Source: Sporosarcina ureae DSM 2281
Lineage (GTDB): Bacteria > Bacillota > Bacilli > Bacillales_A > Planococcaceae
DNA length: 64,000 nt
Reading direction: 5' to 3'
Assembly: GCF_000425545.1 (NCBI RefSeq)
Contig: NZ_AUDQ01000016.1
Span: 1 to 64,000, forward strand
Positions 35,759 through 44,177 of the stretch are shown here, piece by piece. Each line of letters starts with the position of its first letter. Within the stretch, counting starts at the first letter, position 1. Below the pieces are notes generated by a model that was given only the letters and a program-made list of their open reading frames with translations, made no database searches and had not been told where the DNA came from. Made by a program: the position numbers and the translations under genes.

Positions 35759-35990
35759 TTACAAGATTTTTCTACCTGTTATTTTATTGCATTTTCTTAA
35801 TAACACTACAAAGAATCCAGAACCATGTACTACAACTACAATAAGTATCAATCCAATAAAATGTGCTGGATAATTGCTTCCCTTAAGAACAAATTCGCTC
35901 CCATCAATGATAAATATGTAGAGACAAGCTCCATAACCAAAACGCTGTTTATGGAGCTTGTTATGCAAGATATCAGACTATTAGTGTTCG
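35759..35990 (-). pseudogene. Decayed duplicate of the EamA permease C-terminus
   Basis: The minus strand reads FVLKGSNYPAHFIGLILIVV then HGSGFFVVLLR, against LFLGETIYLAHYIGLALIVA then FGSGSLEAIIR in the intact gene next door. DNA similarity is visible along about 170 bases. Another frame gives LVMELVSTYLSLMGANLFL, matching the preceding FFSLIAASLFLG part, so at least one frameshift separates the pieces. Only the end of the gene remains. Confidence 0.7.
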
Positions 35991-36013
35991 TGTACTTGAC
36001 TAATATTCTATAG

Positions 36014-36934
36014 CTACCCAACAGGCGGGAAGTGTTTATTCCGATTCCTAATAATCGCCTCCAAAGAACCAGAGCCGAATAGCACACCCGCCACAATCAA
36101 TGCTAGACCTATATAGTGGGCCAGGTAGATTGTTTCTCCAAGAAATAGACTGGCTGCGATTAACGAGAAGAACGTATTCAAGTTTAAGAAAATCGATGAG
36201 CGTGCAGCACCAATTTTTTCGATAGCGGAGTTGTACATCATGTGACCGACAGCTGTAGCTAGTAGCGCTGAGAAGAAGAAAATTGCCCAGATGGATGGTG
36301 TTCCGCTATTCAGGCGATCCAAGCCGCCTGGTTCCTTTACGAGCGACACGATGAAAAGAATCATTGAACCGAACAGAAACATATAGCCCGTGAGTAACTT
36401 CGCGTCCATCGTTTGGGACGCTTTTTTTATCAGGATGAAGCTGAGTGCCTGCGACGCAATCGACAGAAATATTTCAATATCGCCAAACGATATTTTGCCA
36501 ATTGTCCCACTACCCGCCAGGACGATGACTCCTACTCCGATACCGCCAAACAGGAAACCGAGTGAACGCACGAATGTAACACGTTCCCTCAGAATCAGGA
36601 CGGATAACGTAGCTGTAAGCAACGGTCCGAGGCCTAATATCAATCCTCCGTTGGCCGCGCTGGTCTTCGACAATCCTTCAGCTAGAAAAAAATGGTGTAA
36701 TACAACATTGGTTGTCGCGCCCCCAAGGATATAGAGCCATTCCTTATTTCTCGGCAAACGGATTTTCTTCAGCACGAACAAGATGATGAATACTGATGAT
36801 GCGGCGACCATGATCCGCAATGAAGTAATAGTAATCGGATCGAAATAAGTCACGAGATACTTGAGAGCAGAAACGTTAATTCCCCATGTGAACATGACAA
36901 GTACCAATGTGATAATTACTTTTAGATCTTTCAT
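36014..36934 (-). CDS. DMT/EamA family transporter
   Basis: 306 residues and ten membrane helices in two EamA repeats (FTWGINVSALKYLVTYFDPI, SLRIMVAAS, then SAANGGLILGLGPLLTATLS, GHMMYNSAIEKIGAARSSIF). Members export amino acids, metabolites or drugs across the cell membrane; the substrate is not readable. It is divergent from the DUF1284 gene and next to its own decayed partial duplicate. Confidence 0.88.
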   Translation of the reverse strand: MKDLKVIITLVLVMFTWGINVSALKYLVTYFDPITITSLRIMVAASSVFIILFVLKKIRLPRNKEWLYILGGATTNVVLHHFFLAEGLSKTSAANGGLILGLGPLLTATLSVLILRERVTFVRSLGFLFGGIGVGVIVLAGSGTIGKISFGDIEIFLSIASQALSFILIKKASQTMDAKLLTGYMFLFGSMILFIVSLVKEPGGLDRLNSGTPSIWAIFFFSALLATAVGHMMYNSAIEKIGAARSSIFLNLNTFFSLIAASLFLGETIYLAHYIGLALIVAGVLFGSGSLEAIIRNRNKHFPPVG

Positions 36935-37060
36935 AGTCCACTAGCCCTCTTTTCAAAATATTTTCTTATTGGCTAATTATAGAAGGTATGCCCCTAAAGT
37001 CAATGTCCCACAATTCGCACTTCCCTCCCGCACCCCATTATGTGTATACTGAATAATAAA

Positions 37061-37074
37061 ATTAGTTAACTAAT
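37061..37074. promoter_or_regulatory. Perfect 14-bp palindrome between divergent genes
   Basis: ATTAGTTAACTAAT, 26 bases before the DUF1284 ATG and just after a TATACT that could be its -10. It looks like a repressor operator (for example MarR- or TetR-type), but no such regulator is adjacent. Confidence 0.4.
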
Positions 37075-37100
37075 CTACGATTTAGAAAAGGTGGGTTTCT

Positions 37101-37526
37101 ATGATTAAATTACGCGGGCACCATATCTTTTGTTTGCTTGGATACCGAGGGATGGGCTATTCAGAAGAGTACACGGAAAATATGACGAAGATCCATGATG
37201 TGTTACGGGAGCGGCCGGATACGATGATACAGATCATGAAAGGCCCCGATTATTTATGCGCAAAGTTTCCTGAAGGCCAACCGTATCATTGTCAGGATGA
37301 TGGGATTTATGAGCGTGATACGGTAATTTTACGTAAGCTCGGATTGAAGGTCAGTGATGTGTTGCCTTGGCGCGAGGTTGAGAGAAGGATTCGACTACAT
37401 GTCGTGCCGGATGATATCGTCGTAGTGTGCGAGACGTGCTCTTGGCGTTCGTACGGGTTTTGCCAAGAAGGTGTCGAGGAGATAGTGGAGTCAAGAGGGT
37501 TACGGCAAGTTCTTCAGGAAAAATAA
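37101..37526 (+). CDS. DUF1284 domain protein
   Basis: 141 residues. LRGHHIFCLLGYRGMGYSEE is the DUF1284 signature. Further Cys residues (YLCAKF, YHCQDD, VVVCETCSWRSYGFCQEG) suggest a metal or iron-sulfur site. The biochemical role is unknown. Ribosome binding site AAAAGGTGGG. It is monocistronic, upstream of rpoN. Confidence 0.85.
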   Translation: MIKLRGHHIFCLLGYRGMGYSEEYTENMTKIHDVLRERPDTMIQIMKGPDYLCAKFPEGQPYHCQDDGIYERDTVILRKLGLKVSDVLPWREVERRIRLHVVPDDIVVVCETCSWRSYGFCQEGVEEIVESRGLRQVLQEK

Positions 37527-37582
37527 ACTATTTCAAACAATAGTCCAAGTCGATAGAGCATGATATGATAAGCACATAGAAA

Positions 37583-37596
37583 TGAAAGCGCATTCA
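37583..37596 (+). promoter_or_regulatory. cre-like site before rpoN
   Basis: TGAAAGCGCATTCA fits TGWAARCGYTWNCW at 13 of 14 positions. It lies about 45 bases before the start of rpoN. CcpA control of sigL is reported in B. subtilis, which supports it. Confidence 0.65.
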
Positions 37597-37637
37597 TATA
37601 CTTTCATCATGTACTTTATTATAAGGAGGAGATTTCG

Positions 37638-38918
37638 TTGAATATGTCTCTCCAGCAAAAACAAGAACTCAGTTTGCGGATGACGACTGAACTCCGGCAA
37701 GCGATCGAGCTATTACAATTATCGACTTATGATTTGGAGCTATATATACGAGAAAAAGAGTTAGAAAACCCAGTGATTGAAATACAGGAAGCTGAAAGAA
37801 CGGATTCATTCCAAGAACGGCAGTCCCCAAACTACTCAAGTCAGGAACCGAATTCAACAGAATGGGTGAAACAGCAAGACGTCAGTATGCGTGATCAAAT
37901 GCTTCGACAAGTCGAGGTCGATTTCAAAGATCCTAAGACGAAACAATTACTAATGACGTTGATTCATAGTTTAGATGATAACGGCTATTTATGTACAGAT
38001 ATGCAATCTGTAGAAAATGTAGAGATCGGTATCGAATTGCTGCAACACATCGGTCCGCCTGGCATAGGTTCTCGGACACTAAAGGAGTGTTTGTTGCTGC
38101 AAGTTAGAAGTTGCGAAGCGTGTCCCGAATTAATGGAAACGTTCATATCAGAGTATTTGCCTTATGTGGCCGAACGTAAATGGCAACAGATCGCGAAAGG
38201 TATGAATATTACGATGGCGCACGTAAACGAACTGCATGAATTCCTGCTGACGCTGCATCCGAGACCTTGTCCAGAGCTCGGTCACAGCGAAACGGAATTC
38301 ATGATGCCTGACGTGATCGTAGAGGAAAAGCACGGGAAGTTGTCGTTTCATTTAAATGACCGAGATCTTCCGAAAATCGGACTGCGTAAGGAGTATGTAT
38401 CTTCTCTCAAAGGTACATCCGAACTGTCTTCCTATTTGCGCGACTATCATAAACAAGCGCAATGGTTGCTAACGAGTATTGAACAGCGACGCCAGACGAT
38501 TATTCGTATTGTGACGGACCTTCTCGAAAAACAGGACGCGTTTTTTCGCGAGGGAAGAAACGCTTTGCAGCCGATGACGATGAAAGAAGTGGCGGACAGT
38601 ATTGAGATGCATGAGTCGACCATTAGCCGTACCGTTTCCAATAAAGTAATCCAAACACCTGCCGGCACGTTCGACATGCGCTCGTTATTCACATCCAAAC
38701 TGGCCGCACAGGATGGCGACAGTGTGTCGCAATCCGCTGTAAAAGCATCGATCCAGTCACTGATTGCGAAAGAGGATAAACGTAAGCCCTTATCTGATCA
38801 GAAGATTGTGGATTTACTCTTGAAAGAACAAGGGATCACTATTTCGCGCAGGACGGTTAGTAAGTACCGGGAAGAACTTCACATCCTGTCGTCTAGTAAG
38901 CGGAAATCGATTTTGTAG
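37638..38918 (+). CDS. rpoN: RNA polymerase sigma-54 factor (RpoN/SigL)
   Basis: 426 residues. The Gln/Leu-rich activator-contact region (MSLQQKQELSLRMTTELRQA, IELLQLS) is followed by core-binding helices (LIHSLDDNGYL), a helix-turn-helix (MTMKEVADSIEMHESTISRT) and the RpoN box RRTVSKYREEL near the end, which reads the -24 element. Start TTG with AAGGAGGAG at the right distance; ATG two codons later is the alternative. Slightly shorter than many RpoN proteins, as is B. subtilis SigL. No sigma-54 activator gene is in the window. Confidence 0.95.
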   Translation: MNMSLQQKQELSLRMTTELRQAIELLQLSTYDLELYIREKELENPVIEIQEAERTDSFQERQSPNYSSQEPNSTEWVKQQDVSMRDQMLRQVEVDFKDPKTKQLLMTLIHSLDDNGYLCTDMQSVENVEIGIELLQHIGPPGIGSRTLKECLLLQVRSCEACPELMETFISEYLPYVAERKWQQIAKGMNITMAHVNELHEFLLTLHPRPCPELGHSETEFMMPDVIVEEKHGKLSFHLNDRDLPKIGLRKEYVSSLKGTSELSSYLRDYHKQAQWLLTSIEQRRQTIIRIVTDLLEKQDAFFREGRNALQPMTMKEVADSIEMHESTISRTVSNKVIQTPAGTFDMRSLFTSKLAAQDGDSVSQSAVKASIQSLIAKEDKRKPLSDQKIVDLLLKEQGITISRRTVSKYREELHILSSSKRKSIL

Positions 38919-38955
38919 ATTGTGAACTCTATGTGCATGTCATTTTTCAGGTATG

Positions 38956-38997
38956 CGCTCTATGACCTATATCACACGCTTATACCGTCTCTGTGTC
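38956..38997 (+). repeat. Short 21-bp-period CGCTCTAT array (two units)
   Basis: CGCTCTATGACC at 38956 and CGCTTATACCG at 38977 start exactly 21 bases apart, 38 bases after the rpoN stop. Same unit and period as the long arrays at 48.7 and 52.1 kb. Confidence 0.6.
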
Positions 38998-39173
38998 TCC
39001 TCCAACCCTTCCCGATTTGGGAACGATCTTCATAAACCTTTTTTCATCTACAGGATATGAAGCGCTATAATCGTGTTGTTTATATTCATCTAAATCGCCT
39101 TTTATTTCCCTAAAAGGTTGATATGAATACACCATAAAGCAATTTTCCCAGAAGTAATTACCGCCAATGAAAA

Positions 39174-39212
39174 AGCCGCTCAACTAGTCTTCTATTGACT
39201 AGTTGAGCGGCT
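39174..39212 (-). terminator. Terminator at the end of the GntR-led operon
   Basis: AGCCGCTCAACTAGTC and GACTAGTTGAGCGGCT form a perfect 16-bp stem; a T-run follows on the minus strand. Confidence 0.9.
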
Positions 39213-39274
39213 TCTCCAATTGAACTACATGTGAACAAGTTTTAGTTATGCATAAGATTAACGGATTCAAATCG

Positions 39275-39934
39275 TCAAACTGTGTTGATTTCAATGATTC
39301 TCGCTAGGCTATTTTTCCAGTTAGCCTCAATTGCGTCTAGGATTTTCTTTTGATCCTTGTTTTTCAGTGCTTCGATGATTGCCTTGTGTTCATCAATAGA
39401 TTTCTCGCCATTAGATACTTGGCCAAAATAATGAACTTCTAAACGTTGCACTTTAATTTTCAAGTTGATCAGTAAGTTGATTAACTCTGGATTATTGGAC
39501 ATACTTACAAGTTTTTGATGAAATTCATTATCGATTTGGAATGCCGCCACTTTATTACCTGACTGCAACTTGTCTATAAAGTGGTGATTCAGTTCTTCCA
39601 TTTCCTGAATGACTTCATTGGAAATATGATGAAATGCCTGTTCAGCCGCAAGGCATTCCAGTGTAGCAACGATTGGATAAACATTCGCAGCCTCTTGGTA
39701 ATCGACTTGTGAAACCGAAGTGGATCTGTTGGCCTTCGTCACGACTAGCCCGTCTCGTTCCAGTCTTAGAAGTGCCTCGCGTATAGGCGTCCGACTAATC
39801 CCCAGTAAGTCGGACAATTCTTGATCCCTCAATATTGCCCCAGGAGCAAGTTTGCCTATGATAATCCAATTCTGAAGAATCTCATACGCCTCATCCCTCA
39901 TGAATATTCGTTTTATCCTTACATTACTATCCAT
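39275..39934 (-). CDS. GntR family regulator, FadR/FCD type
   Basis: 219 residues. Winged helix: YEILQNWIIIGKLAPGAILR, ELSDLLGISRTPIREALLRL, GLVVTKANRS. The C-terminal FCD domain has metal-type ligands in DNEFHQKLVSMSNN and DEHKAIIEAL. It probably controls the diaminopropionate/peptidase operon of which it is the last gene; a three-arm inverted repeat before the first gene of that operon (45374-45422) is the likely operator. The inducer is unknown. Confidence 0.9.
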   Translation of the reverse strand: MDSNVRIKRIFMRDEAYEILQNWIIIGKLAPGAILRDQELSDLLGISRTPIREALLRLERDGLVVTKANRSTSVSQVDYQEAANVYPIVATLECLAAEQAFHHISNEVIQEMEELNHHFIDKLQSGNKVAAFQIDNEFHQKLVSMSNNPELINLLINLKIKVQRLEVHYFGQVSNGEKSIDEHKAIIEALKNKDQKKILDAIEANWKNSLARIIEINTV

Positions 39935-39977
39935 ATCGTGTCATTCCTCCCTGCAACGATCCATTATACCCTTATGG

Positions 39978-41192
39978 TCAACTTGGCGTAGGGTAGTGAC
40001 CACCCCAAACGATATTTTCATAGCCTTCTGGATCTGTGTTCCCTTCCGTATTGAAAACTAGGACAACAGAATCCTCGTTCAACTGCAGCTCATCTCTCAT
40101 CTTTTTACCGTCGGTGCAATCCAATAGGGATAATAATCCGACAGCATTGGCTGCACCTGACTCACCAGATATGATTCTTTGATCATCGCCAAGTGGACTT
40201 GACAGCACACGCATCCCTCTAGCCGATACATAATCCGGTAACGTGATGTAAGCATCTGTAACAGATTGTAACGTTTTCCACGCCTCTGTATTTGGTTCTC
40301 CTACTGATAATCCTGCCATAATGGTTTCGAGATCCCCGCTTACTGTAGTATAACTGCCTTTACGTACAGATTCAAAATAACACGCAGCATTTTCCGGCTC
40401 TAAGATCGTCATATGTGGTTTGTTTTCTTTATAGGCATCTGCGAAGTAGCCTGCAATACCAAAGGCAAAAGACCCCGCTCCTGCTTGTGTCATGATGTGC
40501 GTTGGTGCAGAAGTACCGTCTTCAAGCATCTGCTCTCTTGCTTCATGTGCAATTAGCATATATCCTTCTGAAATCCAATTTGGAATTTCAATGTAGTCAT
40601 CCCATGCTTGGTCCTGTACGTGATACCAATTATTTTCATTGGATATTTTCTCCACTTTCCGTAGGGTATCATCGTAATTCACGTCTGTGACATGAACGGT
40701 TCCACCGAGTGATTCAATAGCTTCTACACGTGAAGTTACTGTGTTTTTCGGCATATAGATTACGCATTCGCACCCTAATTTCTTCGCCATCCACGCAATA
40801 CCTTTCCCATGATTGCCATCCGTAGCCGAGATAAAAACAAAGTCTTTAATTTTGTCATGTACATCACTTGATAGTAGATAGTCGAAGTCTATTTCATTGA
40901 TATCGACTTTTAATTCATCGCATAGGATCTTTGAAATGCCATATAATCCGCCAATCACTTTAAACGCGTTCAGTCCCATTCGATTCGACTCGTCTTTAAC
41001 ATATACTTTTTTGATTCCAAGATGTTCTGCCAAATTATCCAGTGATACTAAAGAGGAAGGTAGATATTCTTCCACTGTACGGAAAAACCTGCTGACCTCT
41101 TCCGCAGTTTGCACTGTTAGGAAATCATTTTGGTTGCTGCCGTCACCTGTTCCATTAATCATCTTACACTCTTTGAGTTCAATAATAGTCAT
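39978..41192 (-). CDS. dpaL: Diaminopropionate ammonia-lyase
   Basis: 404 residues, a fold-type II PLP enzyme. The PLP Lys is in NRMGLNAFKVIGGLYG. Further motifs: FISATDGNHGKGIAWMAKKL, YHVQDQAWDDYIEIPNWI, THIMTQAGAGSFAFGIAGYF, EPENAACYFES and VFNTEGNTDPEGY. It turns 2,3-diaminopropionate into pyruvate and two ammonia (family knowledge, YgeX). The neighbouring M20 peptidase matches the ygeX-ygeY pairing of E. coli. Confidence 0.92.
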   Translation of the reverse strand: MTIIELKECKMINGTGDGSNQNDFLTVQTAEEVSRFFRTVEEYLPSSLVSLDNLAEHLGIKKVYVKDESNRMGLNAFKVIGGLYGISKILCDELKVDINEIDFDYLLSSDVHDKIKDFVFISATDGNHGKGIAWMAKKLGCECVIYMPKNTVTSRVEAIESLGGTVHVTDVNYDDTLRKVEKISNENNWYHVQDQAWDDYIEIPNWISEGYMLIAHEAREQMLEDGTSAPTHIMTQAGAGSFAFGIAGYFADAYKENKPHMTILEPENAACYFESVRKGSYTTVSGDLETIMAGLSVGEPNTEAWKTLQSVTDAYITLPDYVSARGMRVLSSPLGDDQRIISGESGAANAVGLLSLLDCTDGKKMRDELQLNEDSVVLVFNTEGNTDPEGYENIVWGGHYPTPS

Positions 41193-41262
41193 TGTCCATA
41201 TCTCCCTTATAGATAGTTAGTGAAATTGCGTAATATAGTAGCCTATTGATGTGATGTTTATT

Positions 41263-42420
41263 TTATATAGTGGAATGAAGCTCTCTGTTTCCTCCAGAAA
41301 GAATATCGGAACCGTCTTTTGTAATAACGAAGTTTTCTTCCAGATTGAAAATTCCGAATTCGTTAACTAGTCCCGGCTCCAGATTGATAATCATTCCCTC
41401 TTCCAATACCGCATCATCATAGATTGTAATGGACGGAGGTTCCGTACTCATCAATCCCATGCCATGTCCAAATCTACCGCACTCGAAGTTCGCGTCAATT
41501 CCCACACGTTCCATCTCTCTAGCACATGCTCTTGCTACTTCCGCTACCGGAACTCCTGGTCGCATCACTTCAGACGCACGTAATGTCACTTCATGTATTT
41601 TTTGTTGGTAGGCCTGTCTTTCCTCACTAGCAGCTCCAATTACACCTGTACGGCAAAAATCGGACCAATAGCCATTGTATCTTGCACCCACGTCTAAAAA
41701 TATATAGTCACCGTCGACCAATATTCGATCAGTAGCTGTCTTACTGATTCTATCGTAATTTTCTACGCCTGACGTCAAGATGACAAATCCAGGTGAGTCA
41801 GCTCCACCTTCTAGCATGTACGCTTGTACGAGTCTTGAGATTTCTCGCTCCGTCATTCCTTCTTTAATATTCGCAAACACTTTATCATGAGCATAACTTG
41901 TCGCTTCACACGCTTTTCGAATGCACGCAATCTCCTTGGATGATTTAATCAACCTTTGGCTCCAAATCAAGGAAGATGCATCCGTGAAATGAACGTTCGG
42001 AAGCTCGCTCTTCAGTTCCTCATATAAATTCAACTGGAATCCGATTACTTGTTCGTTTCCTTTTTCCATTCCGATCGAACCATTTGCTATACCTAACTCT
42101 TCCATTAACTCTTTTAGCTGTAAGGCTGTAGGTCCTGTTAAACTTTCATAACCTCTGACATCACAACCTTTAGTAATTTGCTGCGCATCAGGCACTTGAA
42201 AGACATGGACGTATAATAACGGCTTACCTGTACGTGGAATAAACAAAAACGACGATCTAGTAAATGTAGTCCACGGTGCATGTGTATGGAAGTTACAGTA
42301 GTAGGTTAGGTTGCTTTCGGCAGAGACAAGAAGTGCATCAAAGCCTTGTTCTCCCATTTTCCTTTGACAATCCACCACTCTTGTATTTATATCTTCTTCT
42401 GTAAATGTAATGTATGACAT
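41263..42420 (-). CDS. M24 family Xaa-Pro-type peptidase
   Basis: 385 residues. An N-terminal creatinase-like domain (FDALLVSAESNLTYYCNFHT) is followed by the pita-bread catalytic domain with all metal ligands: Asp in YIFLDVGARYNGYWSDFCRT, His in GRFGHGMGLMSTEPP, Glu in INLEPGLV and Glu in FNLEENFVIT. Such enzymes cleave X-Pro dipeptides or related amide/guanidino substrates. In this operon it probably frees an amino acid from a conjugate (inference). Confidence 0.88.
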   Translation of the reverse strand: MSYITFTEEDINTRVVDCQRKMGEQGFDALLVSAESNLTYYCNFHTHAPWTTFTRSSFLFIPRTGKPLLYVHVFQVPDAQQITKGCDVRGYESLTGPTALQLKELMEELGIANGSIGMEKGNEQVIGFQLNLYEELKSELPNVHFTDASSLIWSQRLIKSSKEIACIRKACEATSYAHDKVFANIKEGMTEREISRLVQAYMLEGGADSPGFVILTSGVENYDRISKTATDRILVDGDYIFLDVGARYNGYWSDFCRTGVIGAASEERQAYQQKIHEVTLRASEVMRPGVPVAEVARACAREMERVGIDANFECGRFGHGMGLMSTEPPSITIYDDAVLEEGMIINLEPGLVNEFGIFNLEENFVITKDGSDILSGGNRELHSTI

Positions 42421-42443
42421 GTGATGGCCTCCCCAAAAATCTA

Positions 42444-42569
42444 TTATTCCATTTCTTGTTCCACTTCTTGAGCTTTTGACTGCTTCAACAATCGTGCAAG
42501 CATTACGACGAAACCACCAATAAAGATACCTAATAGAATAATCATCATGATAATTGCATTAAGCGTCAT
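42444..42569 (-). CDS. metS: NSS transporter small subunit MetS
   Basis: 41 residues: MTLNAIIMMIILLGIFIGGF, then VVMLARLLKQSKAQEVEQ. A single membrane helix followed by a short charged tail is typical of MetS, the small subunit needed by the MetP methionine/alanine importer. It lies 39 bases after the transporter gene with ribosome binding site GGGAGGCG. Confidence 0.85.
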   Translation of the reverse strand: MTLNAIIMMIILLGIFIGGFVVMLARLLKQSKAQEVEQEME

Positions 42570-42608
42570 GTAAGCGCCTCCCTTTCTTTTTAAGTATTGC
42601 CTTCAGTA

Positions 42609-44108
42609 TTAGTCAGAGTAATCGTTTTTAGGAATTGCAGGGAAACCTTCTCCTGTATAATACTTTTCTTTAATAGAATCACTTACTCGATTATTAAAGA
42701 TAATACTGATCAACAACATTAAACCACCTTGCATGATTAGCGTACCCAAACTAAGCGGAGCAAATGGATTCCACCATTGTTCATTCCAACCGATAGACTG
42801 GATTGACCACCAAACAAACATGATCAAGATGATGATTGGCGCTATGAATTTAATGGAATACTCCCACCAGGTACCTATAGGCATGCCAGTGTATGGATTG
42901 TTAATAAACTCTTTCCTCACTTTGGAGACACCAAATTTGTATAATGCGAAACAAGATAAAAATGCGCCGAATACCATCATTTGACCGACTACCCAATCTT
43001 GGTTAGCCAAGAAACTAGGGTTCCATACTGACGGAAGTCCCCATACGATGAGGATCAAATATGTCCAGATAATCGCTTTTTTCTTCGGTATCCCCGAATC
43101 AGCCATTGGCAACACTACGATCATTACACTTGCGATGACGGAAGAAAAAGCAGCCAAACCAAGACTTAAGAAAAATAGAACGCCTATAATATAACCACCA
43201 GGCATTTGTTCAAATAGATTCGTTAATGAAATAAATGTCAATCCGAAATTATCTTGTGTAAGTATATTTTGCGCTGCTTCTATAGATGGCGTTATTGCGA
43301 AAACGGCAGGTACCACAGCCATACCAGCAATGAGTGCCACTAACCCGTCACCTGCTACCTGAATACTGGTTGTTAAGGACAAATCAGACTTTGGTCGGGT
43401 AAACACAGCAAGCGTAATCACCAATCCCCAACCTGCGCCTGCCGACCATACTGCTTGCGTTAAAGCTTCCAACCAAATTTTCGAACCTAATAAGAGTGAA
43501 GGATCAAAACTAAATAAGTAATTTAATCCTGCTCCAGCCCCTGGCAATGTGATGGAGTAAATAGAGACGATTGCCAGACTAATAATGAGTATAGGCAGGA
43601 AAACTTTTGACACTTTCTCGACACCTTTGATTCCTTTATATGCTATATAACAAGCTATAGTTATTAACGACACATAAATAACTACCATAGTGAAATTGCC
43701 ATTGGAAATCTTATCGAAAAGCTCAGCCTTATCCGCACCCGCATAACCATTGGTGATGGACAAACCTAAATAGTAGAACACCCAACCTGTTAATACACCG
43801 TAATAAGCATTTAAAGCAAACATGGTGATAACAACGACTACGCCCATCCACGTATACTTTTTTCCGATAAAGTCTTTAAATGCGCCAGGAAGCCCATGTC
43901 TTGTTGCTCGTCCCATAGAGTGTTCACCTAACATAATAGGTAGACATACGAGGATCATCATAATAGCCCATGCTACGATAAATGTACCACCGCCATTCTC
44001 TGCTGCAATTCTTGGAAACCTCCAGATGTTACCAAGACCCACTGATCCAGCAATGAGTGTAACAACTAAACCTAATTGTGTTGAATAACCTGCCGTGGAT
44101 TTTTTCAA
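42609..44108 (-). CDS. metP: Sodium-dependent NSS family transporter (MetP-like)
   Basis: About 499 residues and twelve helices. LIAGSVGLGNIWRFPRIAAE is the NSS TM1 sodium/substrate motif; ENGGGTFIVAW, LPIMLGEHSMGRATRHG and LTQAVWSAGAGWGLVITLAV follow. It imports an amino acid with Na+. The start chosen is a TTG seven bases after GGGGAGGG; upstream in-frame codons have no better site. MetS is encoded next, and the operon context suggests diaminopropionate or a derivative as substrate (inference). Confidence 0.9.
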   Translation of the reverse strand: MKKSTAGYSTQLGLVVTLIAGSVGLGNIWRFPRIAAENGGGTFIVAWAIMMILVCLPIMLGEHSMGRATRHGLPGAFKDFIGKKYTWMGVVVVITMFALNAYYGVLTGWVFYYLGLSITNGYAGADKAELFDKISNGNFTMVVIYVSLITIACYIAYKGIKGVEKVSKVFLPILIISLAIVSIYSITLPGAGAGLNYLFSFDPSLLLGSKIWLEALTQAVWSAGAGWGLVITLAVFTRPKSDLSLTTSIQVAGDGLVALIAGMAVVPAVFAITPSIEAAQNILTQDNFGLTFISLTNLFEQMPGGYIIGVLFFLSLGLAAFSSVIASVMIVVLPMADSGIPKKKAIIWTYLILIVWGLPSVWNPSFLANQDWVVGQMMVFGAFLSCFALYKFGVSKVRKEFINNPYTGMPIGTWWEYSIKFIAPIIILIMFVWWSIQSIGWNEQWWNPFAPLSLGTLIMQGGLMLLISIIFNNRVSDSIKEKYYTGEGFPAIPKNDYSD

Positions 44109-44177
44109 ATATGTACCCTCCCCGAATCCTATTGTTCTTGCATTATTTATCACCTATGAATTCACATACTCTATCTA

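Noticed and set aside
38980..39135. Possible 51-codon minus-strand gene (MVYSYQPFREIKG...)
   Set aside because: No ribosome binding site, it lies past a strong terminator, and its 3' end runs into the 21-bp repeat unit. Kept out as unsupported, though it could be gene debris.
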